Shown in pieces: positions 44,322 to 52,517 of a stretch of DNA of 64,000 nt. Location: positions 284,258-348,257 of the forward strand of contig NZ_JAZHFT010000001.1 in NCBI RefSeq assembly GCF_036541425.1, written 5' to 3'. The DNA comes from Consotaella aegiceratis. GTDB taxonomy: Bacteria; Pseudomonadota; Alphaproteobacteria; Rhizobiales; Rhizobiaceae. Position 1 is the stretch's first letter, and every line of letters begins with the position of its first letter. Position numbers and translations under genes: made by a program. A model generated the notes under the pieces. The model made no database searches and was not told where the DNA came from. It saw only the letters and a program-made list of their open reading frames with translations.

Positions 44322-45439
44322 GAGGCGGCCCGATGCGATTCTGCGAAGACGGAAACAAAGTCGAGGTCATAGCCGAAGGCGCGCGGGCCCACGAAGGAAA
44401 GCCCCCGTTCGGAGGTCAGCACGTCGGGCGCCGGCATGGCGAGGATCGAGACGCGCTGGCCGTAGCGGATCGTCTCGGTGCCGATGCCGTTGCCGTCGAC
44501 GCTGTCGAGGACGCAGATCAGGTCGGGGCTGGTCGCGATAGCGCGCCCCTCTGGGCGAGGACCGTCCCAGGCGACGACCCATTCGTTCTGAAACGATAGC
44601 GTCAGCTCCGAGCCCTTGTCCTGGTCCATGCCCTCAAGCCGCGCAGTGCCGCGCAGGAAACCCTCAGTGGTGCGCCGTTCCACGTCGGCCACTTTGCCGG
44701 CAAACAACCTCTTGGCGCTTTCTGAGCGGATCAGCGCCTCGATCGGATCGTCGTGGCGGCGCTTCGCTTCGGCCAGGGTGCGGCCGATGCCGATCGCCTT
44801 GGACGTGGTGAAATGGATGCCCCATTGCTTGATTTCGGCACCGGTGCGCGGCGCCTTGCAGGTCGAGCTGGTGGATCCCATCTCGGTGCACACCTTGCGG
44901 CCGACCCGTTCCACCCACTTCCAGCTCGGTGCCTTCTGGATCACCACCTCGATGCCGCGCGGATCGCACAACACGTTGGGCACGGGCGCGAGATCGCCGA
45001 TCGCCGACGACGTCATCTGCGCCTCCGGATAGGCGCGCCCCATGAAGTCGGCATCGACGACGGGGATGCCGAGATGGGCGGCGGCCATCAAGGCCTGAAC
45101 GCCGTTGCCGCCGCCGATCTCAACCGACATCACGGCATCGAACTTGAAGCCCAGATACTCCTCCTGCACGCGCACGGCGCGGGCGGCGTTGCGGCTGTCG
45201 GCCAGCCGTTCCTGCCCGACCAGCGGCGCGCCCATGTTGGAGACGACGGCGACATGGGCATCGTCCGGCAGATCCATCGGCGACATCAGGCGGACGCGAA
45301 TGCCATCGGCATAGAGGCGGCGCATGTTGAGCAGCGCCAGATAGGGGCTGCCGCCGCCGCCGGTGCCGAGCACCCAGGCGCCGACCGCCAGATATTCGAT
45401 CTCCTCGGCGGAGAGTTCCCGCGACGGCAACCCGCTCAT
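44318..45439 (-). CDS. DUF917 family protein, copy 1
   Basis: A 373-residue protein of the DUF917 family. It has the N-terminal LGTGGGGSPY (about 24-33), EIGGGNG, DADFMGRAYPEAQM and the C-terminal RYGQRVSILAMPAPDVLTS segment. From memory, the Pfam domain has been linked to an S-methyl thiohydantoin desulfurase, which fits the hydantoinase neighbours, but I cannot confirm this. It is more divergent from the two DUF917 proteins encoded at 54071-56245 than they are from each other. Both ends overlap neighbours by four bases. Confidence 0.9.
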   Translation of the reverse strand: MSGLPSRELSAEEIEYLAVGAWVLGTGGGGSPYLALLNMRRLYADGIRVRLMSPMDLPDDAHVAVVSNMGAPLVGQERLADSRNAARAVRVQEEYLGFKFDAVMSVEIGGGNGVQALMAAAHLGIPVVDADFMGRAYPEAQMTSSAIGDLAPVPNVLCDPRGIEVVIQKAPSWKWVERVGRKVCTEMGSTSSTCKAPRTGAEIKQWGIHFTTSKAIGIGRTLAEAKRRHDDPIEALIRSESAKRLFAGKVADVERRTTEGFLRGTARLEGMDQDKGSELTLSFQNEWVVAWDGPRPEGRAIATSPDLICVLDSVDGNGIGTETIRYGQRVSILAMPAPDVLTSERGLSFVGPRAFGYDLDFVSVFAESHRAAS

Positions 45440-46107
45440 GCGACGAGTTCCTGCATCATCCGGGCCGTGGCGCTGACGGCGAGCACCACCGGCCCGTCGA
45501 ACTGGCGGCGCAGCCGCGCCTTGTCCGTGGAGCTGTAGCCCATGCAGTCCATGACGATCATGTCGGGCTTTCGCGCCACCAGGGTCTCGACCACTTCGTC
45601 GATGGTGGCGTCGTCGGAACCGGGCTGTAGCGCTTCGGCGACCACGTCGACGCCGTCGCGGTTCCAGCGCTCCGTCATCGTTCCGACCTGCTCGGCCAGC
45701 GGCACCAGAACGCCTAGACGCCCGCGGCGAAAGCTGGTGCCGACGACGCCGAGGAGCACGCCGGACGGGAGCAGCAGCACGCCGTCGTAGCGCAGATGCT
45801 CGAAGCTGCCGGTGCAGGCCAGATAGGCGACGTCGATGCCTTCGGCAGACAGTTCGTCGAGGCGGCGCTGAACGCCGGCATGGACCACCGCCTTGGAGAT
45901 CGAGACCGGCGTGCCGTCGGCCAGGCGCGTGAACAGCGCATCGTCGTCGCTGACGGGTTGCGCCGCTTCGATCTCCGGCCGGCTGAGGTCGTCCAGGGCG
46001 CCGCGCTGGACGATGGCGAGATCGCCGGGCACGATTCGGCGCAGTTCGGCCTCCGTGTCCTGTCGCGGCGCCTGCCCGATCAGGATCAGGGCAACGGTCT
46101 TCTTCAT
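45436..46107 (-). CDS. AroM-family protein, copy 2
   Basis: A 223-residue AroM-family protein with LIGQAPRQD (9-17), ACTGS with C98, and DCMGY with C188: the same two-Cys layout as copy 1 and as Asp/Glu racemases. It lies 35 bases after the nitroreductase gene and overlaps the DUF917 gene (ATGA), so it is part of that operon. I suggest a racemase-like or C-N/C-C lyase role on the same class of compound; no activity is proven for the family. It aligns well to the sensor domain of the LuxR-type regulator encoded at 41271-42251. Confidence 0.88.
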   Translation of the reverse strand: MKKTVALILIGQAPRQDTEAELRRIVPGDLAIVQRGALDDLSRPEIEAAQPVSDDDALFTRLADGTPVSISKAVVHAGVQRRLDELSAEGIDVAYLACTGSFEHLRYDGVLLLPSGVLLGVVGTSFRRGRLGVLVPLAEQVGTMTERWNRDGVDVVAEALQPGSDDATIDEVVETLVARKPDMIVMDCMGYSSTDKARLRRQFDGPVVLAVSATARMMQELVA

Positions 46108-46142
46108 GATGTCTCGTCTATTTCGGTTTCAGGGAAGGGCGC

Positions 46143-47219
46143 TCAGCCGCGCAGAGGTAGGTTCATCGTCAGGCATTGCTCCAGCGGCTCGCGCTGCGAG
46201 ACGGGGACCTGGAGCGATTCGGGCAGATTGCCGAAGCCGATCATCGTCGCCACCAGAGAACTTTCCGGGATGCCGGTCAAGGCGCGAAGCTCCTTGTCGC
46301 GGCGATGCTCCTCGCCCCAGTTGAGCATCACCGCACCCAGCCCTTCGGCATGGAAGCCGTAGGCCAGGCTCATCGCGAACATGCCGGCGTCGACCCAGCC
46401 CTGATAGCGCTCCTCCACCTCATGCCAATGGGTGAGTTCGCTCGCCACCACGGCGACGCCCGCGATCTGATCGCCGAAACCGCGATTGCCGGATTGCAGC
46501 GCCAGCACCCGGCGCACCAGGGCGGGCTCCGTCCAGATATAGACCCGGCAGGTCTGCCGGTTGCAGCTCGACGGCGTCTGCTGGGCGACACGCACGGCGC
46601 GATCGATCTTTTCCTGCGCCACCGGTCCAGGCGCATATTGCCGGATCGAATGGCGGGCCTCGGCGAAATCGAGGAAGTCCATCATGCCACGCCGCTGGAT
46701 CTCCTCGCGCGTCACCACCTCCGAGCCGCCGCGAAGGCCGCTGGCCGCCGGTGCCGGCAACTGGGCCAGCCGCGCCTTCAGCCAGGCGAGGTCGACGTCC
46801 GCCCCATCGTTGAAGGCGATATAGGCTTCCAGCGTGCGGATCATGATTTCGGCCGTGGAGTCCGCTTCATACCGCGCGCAGTAGGTTTCCAGGTCGGCGA
46901 TCAGCGTCTCGACGCGATCGAGACCGAAGCCCCGGCGCGGATCCTTCAGCGACATGCCGTATTCGAGAAAGTGGCCGGTCATGTGCATCCGGCCGCGCAA
47001 TTGCTCGCGCTCGCGCGCGCCCGTCAGGAAGGAGTGCGTCCAGAAACGATGGGCATCGTAAAACACGTTGCGCCCGAGGCTGGCCATGAGGCGCAGCCGC
47101 CGGCTCAGTCCGAGGCGAGGCGTCGCCGGGCGTGCGGGAACCGTGGACGACGTGGGCTTCGCGCCGCTCTCCACCGTTCGCGGCTGCGACGAGGTGACAT
47201 CGGATTGAAGGGTGGACAT
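46143..47219 (-). CDS. Nitroreductase-family protein with long N-terminal extension
   Basis: A 358-residue protein. Its C-terminal half (about 185-350) is an FMN-dependent nitroreductase fold, with RHSIRQYAPGPV and TPSSCNRQTCRVYIW as cofactor-contact segments and LGAVMLNWGEE near the end. The N-terminal ~150 residues, including SLGRNVFYDAHRFW and HFLEYGMSLKDPRRGFGL, match a layout I associate with nitroreductases of polysaccharide clusters, so it may be an unrelated passenger. Alternatively it heads the AroM/DUF917/HyuA operon, since its stop lies only 35 bases before the AroM start and it is in line with it. The start at 47219 lacks a strong ribosome binding site. Confidence 0.8.
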   Translation of the reverse strand: MSTLQSDVTSSQPRTVESGAKPTSSTVPARPATPRLGLSRRLRLMASLGRNVFYDAHRFWTHSFLTGAREREQLRGRMHMTGHFLEYGMSLKDPRRGFGLDRVETLIADLETYCARYEADSTAEIMIRTLEAYIAFNDGADVDLAWLKARLAQLPAPAASGLRGGSEVVTREEIQRRGMMDFLDFAEARHSIRQYAPGPVAQEKIDRAVRVAQQTPSSCNRQTCRVYIWTEPALVRRVLALQSGNRGFGDQIAGVAVVASELTHWHEVEERYQGWVDAGMFAMSLAYGFHAEGLGAVMLNWGEEHRRDKELRALTGIPESSLVATMIGFGNLPESLQVPVSQREPLEQCLTMNLPLRG

Positions 47220-47674
47220 GGCAAACCTGTCGACCTGCGGGGTGAAACGAGGGCCGAAGCCATCTCCTGGCCGCACGGACCCGTCGCGGTCTCGACAACG
47301 CCCCGGCCTGGAAACGAACGGCATGAACGGGCACCGAGTGCGCGCCGCCGAGGCCAACATTCAACACTCTCCGCAGCTTAGCAACGATCGCGCGGGCCGC
47401 GCGAGACCTCCGCAGCCCCAGGTGTCGAGGTGTCGAGGGAGCAGATGCCTCGCAGGCGCGATGCAAAACTGGGCATTCTGCCGAGACCTTGACCGATGGC
47501 GGCCAAATCCCGGGTTCGACGACGGGCGACCCTATCCGAAAGGATGGGCCACGGCCGCAGCCGGGCTTCGCCGCCACTCCTCCGATAAGCCGGCCCCCTA
47601 TCTGAATTCCGGGATTTCCAGCTGCCGCCTTGTCGCTCACTCTTCGGCTTATCGCACAACGAAGAGGAACGGCG
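47220..47674. promoter_or_regulatory. Divergent region between the nitroreductase and racemase operons
   Basis: No gene is seen in these 455 bases; open frames here are shadows or GC artefacts. It must contain the promoters of the minus unit (nitroreductase to cupin) and the plus unit (racemase to LuxR regulator). Minor features are a tandem GTGTCGAG repeat at about 47419-47434, a CCCTATCC-GAAA-GGATGGG hairpin near 47530-47548, and GATAAGCCGGCCCCCTATC about 75 bases before the racemase start, which loosely resembles the TATAAGG-CCCCTA element upstream of the AroM-LuxR gene. None is convincing alone. Confidence 0.35.
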
Positions 47675-48445
47675 ATGCTGCCTGAAAGCGTTCACGTCCG
47701 CGTTGTTTCGCCCATCACCACCAAGGGGTTCCGCCGGGTCGAGGACCTCGAAGCGCTCGGCGGTGCCGGTCTGATCGTCAGCGGTTCGCAGATCGACGAG
47801 GGGCCGGGCTCGATCGAATGCGAGTTCGAGGCGGCGATGTCGGTGCCCGACACCATTCGCAAGATCGTCGAGGCCGAGCGGGAGGGCGCGGACGCCGTCG
47901 TCATCGACTGCATGGGCGATCCGGGTTTGCGCCCGGCCCGCGAGATGGTGCGCATTCCCGTGGTCGGACCCTGCCAGGCGGCGATGCACGTCGCGGCCAT
48001 GCTGGGCCACCGCTTCAGCGTCGTCACGGTTCTGCGCCGCCTGCGCAGCCAGTTCGAGAACGCGGCCGCCGTCTACGGCCTCGCCGGCCAGATGGCCTCG
48101 GTGCGGCACGTCGACATCCCCGTTCTTGAGCTCGAAAAGGATCTCAATGCGACAACCGCCGCCTTGATCGAGCAGGGGAAGCTCGCGGTCGAAGCGGACG
48201 GTGCCGAGGCGATCATCTTCGGCTGCACCGGCCTGTTGGGCTGTGCCAGCGCGGTGAAGGAGGGACTCGCCGCCCTCGGCATCGACATCCCCGTCATCGA
48301 CCCCATTCCCAACGCGGTCAACGTGGCGGCCTCGCTCGTCCGCTCCGGCCTGACCCAGAGCGCGCTCACCTATCCGGCGCCTCCGGCCAAAGAGCTCGTC
48401 GGCTATCCGGCCCTGAAGGCCGCCCTGCCGATCGCGGCCGAATAG
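47675..48445 (+). CDS. Hydantoin racemase-like protein (Asp/Glu racemase superfamily)
   Basis: A 256-residue protein with the two-Cys active site of hydantoin racemases: VIDCMGDPGLRPARE with C79 and IIFGCTGLLG with C184, in the same order and near the same spacing as known HyuE proteins (about 76 and 181). It should epimerise the alpha carbon of a 5-substituted hydantoin or similar cyclic imide by a two-base mechanism. GAGGA stands six bases before ATG 47675; the frame opens earlier (47630) without support. It is the first gene of the plus operon that carries the second polyamine/opine-type importer, a short HyuA and two DUF917 genes. Confidence 0.88.
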   Translation: MLPESVHVRVVSPITTKGFRRVEDLEALGGAGLIVSGSQIDEGPGSIECEFEAAMSVPDTIRKIVEAEREGADAVVIDCMGDPGLRPAREMVRIPVVGPCQAAMHVAAMLGHRFSVVTVLRRLRSQFENAAAVYGLAGQMASVRHVDIPVLELEKDLNATTAALIEQGKLAVEADGAEAIIFGCTGLLGCASAVKEGLAALGIDIPVIDPIPNAVNVAASLVRSGLTQSALTYPAPPAKELVGYPALKAALPIAAE

Positions 48446-48457
48446 AGGACCGGACCG

Positions 48458-49378
48458 ATGGCGCTGCCCGACACCATGGCTCGAAGCGAGAACCGCAGGA
48501 CGGCCAGCAACGCTGCGCGGCCGCCGCTCAGCCTGCCGTTCTGGCTCCTGGTCGTCCCCGCCGCGCTGTTCTTCCTGGTCTTCTTCGTACTGCCGACGGT
48601 CTCACTCTTCGCCATCTCCTTCAACAAGAGCATCGCCGGCGTCGTCACCTTCACCTCGCAGATCACCGCCGCCAACTATGTGCGCATCTTCACCCGGTCG
48701 ATCTACTACGGCGCGATCCTGCGCTCGGTGGGCATCGGCGTGCTGGTCTCGCTGATCTGCCTTCTACTCGGCTACCCGCTCGCCTACGTCATCGCCAAGA
48801 CGCGCCATCCGGGACGCAACGCACTGCTGATGATCCTCGTGCTCTCGTCGATGCAGCTCGACATGGTCATCCGTCTCTACGGCCTGATGGTGCTCCTCGG
48901 CGACAACGGCCTGATCAACGCCGCGCTGCTGGCGTCGGGCGCCGTCAGCGAGCCGCTGCCGCTGATGTACAACCTCTTCGGCGTCGTCGTCGGGCTGGTT
49001 CAGGTGACGCTGCCCTTCATGGTGATCTCGCTGATCGGCATCATCCGCGCCATCCCGCCCTCCTATGAAGAGGCGGCGCGCTCGCTCGGCGCCTCGCGCG
49101 GCGCCGCCTTCCGCACCATTATCCTGCCGCTGTCGATGCCGGGCATCCTGTCGGGCTCGCTGCTCGTCTTCGCCCTGTCGATCTCCTCCTACGTGGTGCC
49201 GGCGCTGATCGGCGGCTGGAAGGTCGTCACCCTGCCGATCCACATCTACCAACAGATCGCCGAAGCAGGCCGCTGGCAGTTCGGGGCGGCGGTCGCCGTC
49301 GTGCTCTTCGTGACCAGCCTGATCGCGGTCTTCATCTATCAGCGCGCCGCCGCGCTCTCCTCGGGAGGGCGCGCCTGA
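48458..49378 (+). CDS. Polyamine/opine-type ABC transporter permease (PotB-like), copy 2
   Basis: A 306-residue permease with six predicted helices and the EAA loop EEAARSLGASRGAAFRTIILP. It starts 12 bases after the racemase stop and overlaps the next permease by one codon (TGATG). It resembles but is not identical to the PotB-like subunit encoded at 35638-36564, so this importer may take a related cargo. Confidence 0.92.
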   Translation: MALPDTMARSENRRTASNAARPPLSLPFWLLVVPAALFFLVFFVLPTVSLFAISFNKSIAGVVTFTSQITAANYVRIFTRSIYYGAILRSVGIGVLVSLICLLLGYPLAYVIAKTRHPGRNALLMILVLSSMQLDMVIRLYGLMVLLGDNGLINAALLASGAVSEPLPLMYNLFGVVVGLVQVTLPFMVISLIGIIRAIPPSYEEAARSLGASRGAAFRTIILPLSMPGILSGSLLVFALSISSYVVPALIGGWKVVTLPIHIYQQIAEAGRWQFGAAVAVVLFVTSLIAVFIYQRAAALSSGGRA

Positions 49379-50184
49379 TGCGGGACGACGAACCCATCGC
49401 CCTGCCGTTCAAGCTGGGCGCCGCCTTCGCGCTCCTGGTGCTCCTGGTTCCGGTCGCGATCGTCATTCTGACTGGGCTGAATTCCGGCGACTACATGACC
49501 TTCCCGCCGCAGGGGCTGTCGCTGCGCTGGATTAAGTCTTTCCTGACCTCGCCCACCTTCGTGCCGGCCTACATCTTCTCGTTTCGGCTGGCGCTTGCCG
49601 CGACCCTGGTCGCGACGATCATCGGCACGGCCGCCGCGCTCTGGCTGGTGCGCACGAATACCGTCTTCGCCAAGGCGTTGCGTGGGCTCTTCGTCCTGCC
49701 GCTGGTGCTGCCGGGCGTCGTCCTGGGCCTCGCCCTCTACGTCTTTTTCACCACCAGCGGCATCGGCCTGGCGCGCACTTTCTGGGGCCTGCTCATCGGC
49801 CATGTCATCGTCACCACGCCGCTGGTGATCGCCACGGTCTCGGCTTCGCTGGTCGATTTCGACCGGTCGCTCGAGGACGCCGCCCGCTCGCTCGGCGCGA
49901 CGCCGTTCGGCGCCTTCCGGCGCATCACCCTGCCGATCATCTCGTCGGGAATCGGCGCCGGCGCGCTCTTCGCCTTCATCGTCTCGTTCGGTCAGTTCGA
50001 GGTGTCGCTGTTCCTGGCGACCCCCGACCAGCAGCCGCTGCCGATCGCCATCTACACCTCGCTGCGCTACCGCTTCGAACCGACGGCCGCGGCCGCCGGC
50101 ATCTTCGCCATCCTGCTCGTCGTCACCTCCACCATCCTCTCCGCCCGCCTCGTCAACTTCCGCCGGCTGTTCGGCGGACGCTGA
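49378..50184 (+). CDS. Polyamine/opine-type ABC transporter permease (PotC-like), copy 2
   Basis: A 268-residue permease whose ATG overlaps the TGA of the PotB-like gene. It has six predicted helices and the EAA loop EDAARSLGATPFGAFRRITLP. It is followed by the binding-protein gene after 36 bases. Confidence 0.92.
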   Translation: MRDDEPIALPFKLGAAFALLVLLVPVAIVILTGLNSGDYMTFPPQGLSLRWIKSFLTSPTFVPAYIFSFRLALAATLVATIIGTAAALWLVRTNTVFAKALRGLFVLPLVLPGVVLGLALYVFFTTSGIGLARTFWGLLIGHVIVTTPLVIATVSASLVDFDRSLEDAARSLGATPFGAFRRITLPIISSGIGAGALFAFIVSFGQFEVSLFLATPDQQPLPIAIYTSLRYRFEPTAAAAGIFAILLVVTSTILSARLVNFRRLFGGR

Positions 50185-50220
50185 GCCATCCGTCCTCTCG
50201 TCGACAAGGAACCCGATCGA

Positions 50221-51348
50221 ATGACCGACACGCCTGAAAAGTCCTTCATTGCGCCGAACCGTCGGCAGATTCTGAAAGCCAGCGCGGGCTTCGGCCTGGC
50301 GGCGACCGGCGTCAACCTGTTCGCCATCAATCACGCCTGGTCGCAGGACGTGACCTATGACGGCACGCCGTTCGACGCCGGCGGTGCGACGATCACCATC
50401 GCCGAATGGGGCGGCTTCTGGCAGGAAACCATGCGCAAGCTCCTGCTCGACCAGTTCGAGAAGGACTTCAACTGCAAGGTCCAGTACGACAGCTCCTTCC
50501 CGTGGTTCCCGAAATTCGTCGCCGGCGGTCCGAAGGACCCTGCCTTCGCGGTGACCAACTGGAACCTGCCGGAGATGTTCAAGACGGCCGGCGCCGGCGA
50601 CTACTTCCTGCCCCAGGACGAACTGATCGCCAATGTCCCCAACGCCAAGGGGCTCTGGCCCTTCGCCTCGCAGAACAAGCTCGGCCTGACCTGGGCGTTC
50701 TCGCGTTACTGCTACGTCTACCGCACCGACACCGGCGTCGACGCACCGACCTCGTTCAAGGATTTCTGGGACGAGCGCTACGCCGGCAAGCGCGGCACCT
50801 ACGTCACCACCAACACGCTGCAGATGATGTTCTTCCTGGTGGCCGCCGGCGCCTTCGGCGACGACCAGTACGATCTGGAAGCCGGCTACGAGGCCATGCG
50901 CCAGGCCGTGCCGATGAAGATCAGCGACTTCACCGGCAACATGCAGGCCCTGGTGGAGCGCGGCGAGGTCGAGATCGCCGTCCAGAACGATGGCGAGGTC
51001 TATCTGCAGAAGACCAAGGGCGTGCCGGTCGACGTCTATCTCTGGGACGATCCGCGCCCGGCGCTGACCCAGACCAAGACGGTCAGCCGCTACCTGGATC
51101 CGACCGAGAAGAAGCTGGCGCTGGCCCTCGTCGACCGCACCATGGACCCGGAGTTCCAGACCGCCGTCGGCGAGGTGTTCTTCTATCGCCCCACCGCCAA
51201 GGAGGCCAAGCTGCCGCAGGGCCTCCTCGACCAGGGCGTCACCAACGACGAGAACGCGCTGGCCGGCATGTGGATTCCCGATTGGCCATCCTACCTTGAA
51301 AACGAGGACGACGTGGTCGAGACGGTCAACGAGATCTTCGCCTCCTGA
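50221..51348 (+). CDS. Polyamine/opine-type ABC transporter substrate-binding protein (PotD-like), copy 2
   Basis: A 375-residue periplasmic protein with a twin-arginine-like signal (NRRQILKASAGFGLAAT) and the PotD-type fold, including ITIAEWGGFWQETMRK and LVERGEVEIAVQNDGEVY. It differs from the binding protein of the first importer in length and in the segment around DPEFQTAVGEVFFY, so the ligand may differ too. It is followed by a perfect 10-bp hairpin before the ATPase gene. Confidence 0.92.
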   Translation: MTDTPEKSFIAPNRRQILKASAGFGLAATGVNLFAINHAWSQDVTYDGTPFDAGGATITIAEWGGFWQETMRKLLLDQFEKDFNCKVQYDSSFPWFPKFVAGGPKDPAFAVTNWNLPEMFKTAGAGDYFLPQDELIANVPNAKGLWPFASQNKLGLTWAFSRYCYVYRTDTGVDAPTSFKDFWDERYAGKRGTYVTTNTLQMMFFLVAAGAFGDDQYDLEAGYEAMRQAVPMKISDFTGNMQALVERGEVEIAVQNDGEVYLQKTKGVPVDVYLWDDPRPALTQTKTVSRYLDPTEKKLALALVDRTMDPEFQTAVGEVFFYRPTAKEAKLPQGLLDQGVTNDENALAGMWIPDWPSYLENEDDVVETVNEIFAS

Positions 51349-51354
51349 CCGACC

Positions 51355-51378
51355 GGGCGCCGGCCGCCGCCGGCGCCC
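51355..51378 (+). terminator. Strong hairpin between binding-protein and ATPase genes
   Basis: GGGCGCCGGC and GCCGGCGCCC pair perfectly (10 bp, CGCC loop), starting 7 bases after the binding-protein stop. With no T-run and the operon continuing, it looks like a 3' stabiliser or partial terminator, as seen after other binding-protein genes in this window. Confidence 0.5.
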
Positions 51379-51416
51379 ATTCTCCAAAGAAGCCCGTGCT
51401 TCAGGAACCCTCCGCC

Positions 51417-52487
51417 GTGACCGACATCCGCCTCATCAAGCTCACCAAGGCTTTCGGCCCCTCGCGCGCCGTCGACAACGTCGAACTGCACATCCAGGAC
51501 GGCGAGTTCTTCTCGCTGCTCGGGCCTTCGGGCTGCGGCAAGTCGACGACGCTGCGCATGATCGCCGGCTTCGTCGCCCCGAGCGAGGGCCGCGTCTGGT
51601 TGGGCCAGGACGACGTCACCGACCTGCCGCCGGAGCGGCGCGACATCGGCATCGTGTTCCAGAATTACGCGATCTTCCCGCACATGAACGTCGCCGACAA
51701 CATCGCCTTCGGCCTGAAGATGCGGAAGGTCGCCAAGGCCGAGATCGCCTCGAAGGTCGCCGCCGTCTTGGAGCAGGTCGGCCTCAAGGGCTACGACGGT
51801 CGCTATGCGCGCGAACTCTCCGGCGGCGAGCAGCAGCGCGTGGCGCTCGCCCGCGTGCTCGTCACCGAGCCGCGCATCCTCCTCCTCGACGAGCCGCTGT
51901 CGGCGCTCGACAAGAACATGCGCGAGGAGATGAAGTTCTGGATCAAGGATCTCCAGAGGTCGCTCGGCATCACCACCGTCTACGTCACGCACGACCAGGA
52001 CGAGGCGCTGACCATGTCCGACCGCATCGGCGTGATGGAGCGCTCCAAGCTGGTGCAGGTGGGTAGCCCGGAGGAAATCTACGAGCGCCCGAAGACGCTG
52101 TTCGTCACCAGCTTCATCGGCCATTCCAACATCGTCGATGTCGCCGTGGTGAATCGCTCGGCGGAAAGCTGCCGCGTCGCCTTCGCCGGCCACGAGTTCG
52201 AGGCGCCCACCGCTGGCCTGCCCGACGCGCAAAGCCGGGCCAAGCTGGTGGTGCGCCCGGAAAACGTCATGGTCGACGCCGCCGCCCTGCCCGCCGGCGC
52301 CATCCCCTTTCCGGCGACGGTGCTGGCCGAGACCTATCAGGGCCCGATCGTGCGCTACCGGCTCGATGTCGGCGGCCAGGAGATCGTGGCCGAACGCCAG
52401 AACCAGATCCACCAGCAGCGCTTCGCCCCCGGCACCGCAGTTCTCGCCGGCTGGGACCCGAGACGCTGCGAGGCCCTTGCCGGCTGA
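51417..52487 (+). CDS. Polyamine/opine-type ABC transporter ATP-binding protein (PotA-like), copy 2
   Basis: A 356-residue ATPase with GPSGCGKST, LSGGEQQR, LLLDEPLSALDKNMR and a C-terminal TOBE-type domain. GTG 51417 is chosen (AGGAA ten bases upstream, start MTDIRLIKLTKAF); GTG 51396 is an alternative giving seven more residues. It ends 30 bases before the short HyuA gene, whose AGGA site lies in this spacer. Confidence 0.9.
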   Translation: MTDIRLIKLTKAFGPSRAVDNVELHIQDGEFFSLLGPSGCGKSTTLRMIAGFVAPSEGRVWLGQDDVTDLPPERRDIGIVFQNYAIFPHMNVADNIAFGLKMRKVAKAEIASKVAAVLEQVGLKGYDGRYARELSGGEQQRVALARVLVTEPRILLLDEPLSALDKNMREEMKFWIKDLQRSLGITTVYVTHDQDEALTMSDRIGVMERSKLVQVGSPEEIYERPKTLFVTSFIGHSNIVDVAVVNRSAESCRVAFAGHEFEAPTAGLPDAQSRAKLVVRPENVMVDAAALPAGAIPFPATVLAETYQGPIVRYRLDVGGQEIVAERQNQIHQQRFAPGTAVLAGWDPRRCEALAG

Positions 52488-52517
52488 TACACCCCTTCTA
52501 CGAACAGGAATCAACGG

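Noticed and set aside
49339..51387. Minus-strand frame of 682 codons across the second importer
   Set aside because: The plus strand carries permease and binding-protein genes with clear motifs and ribosome sites; the antisense product is low-complexity and charged.
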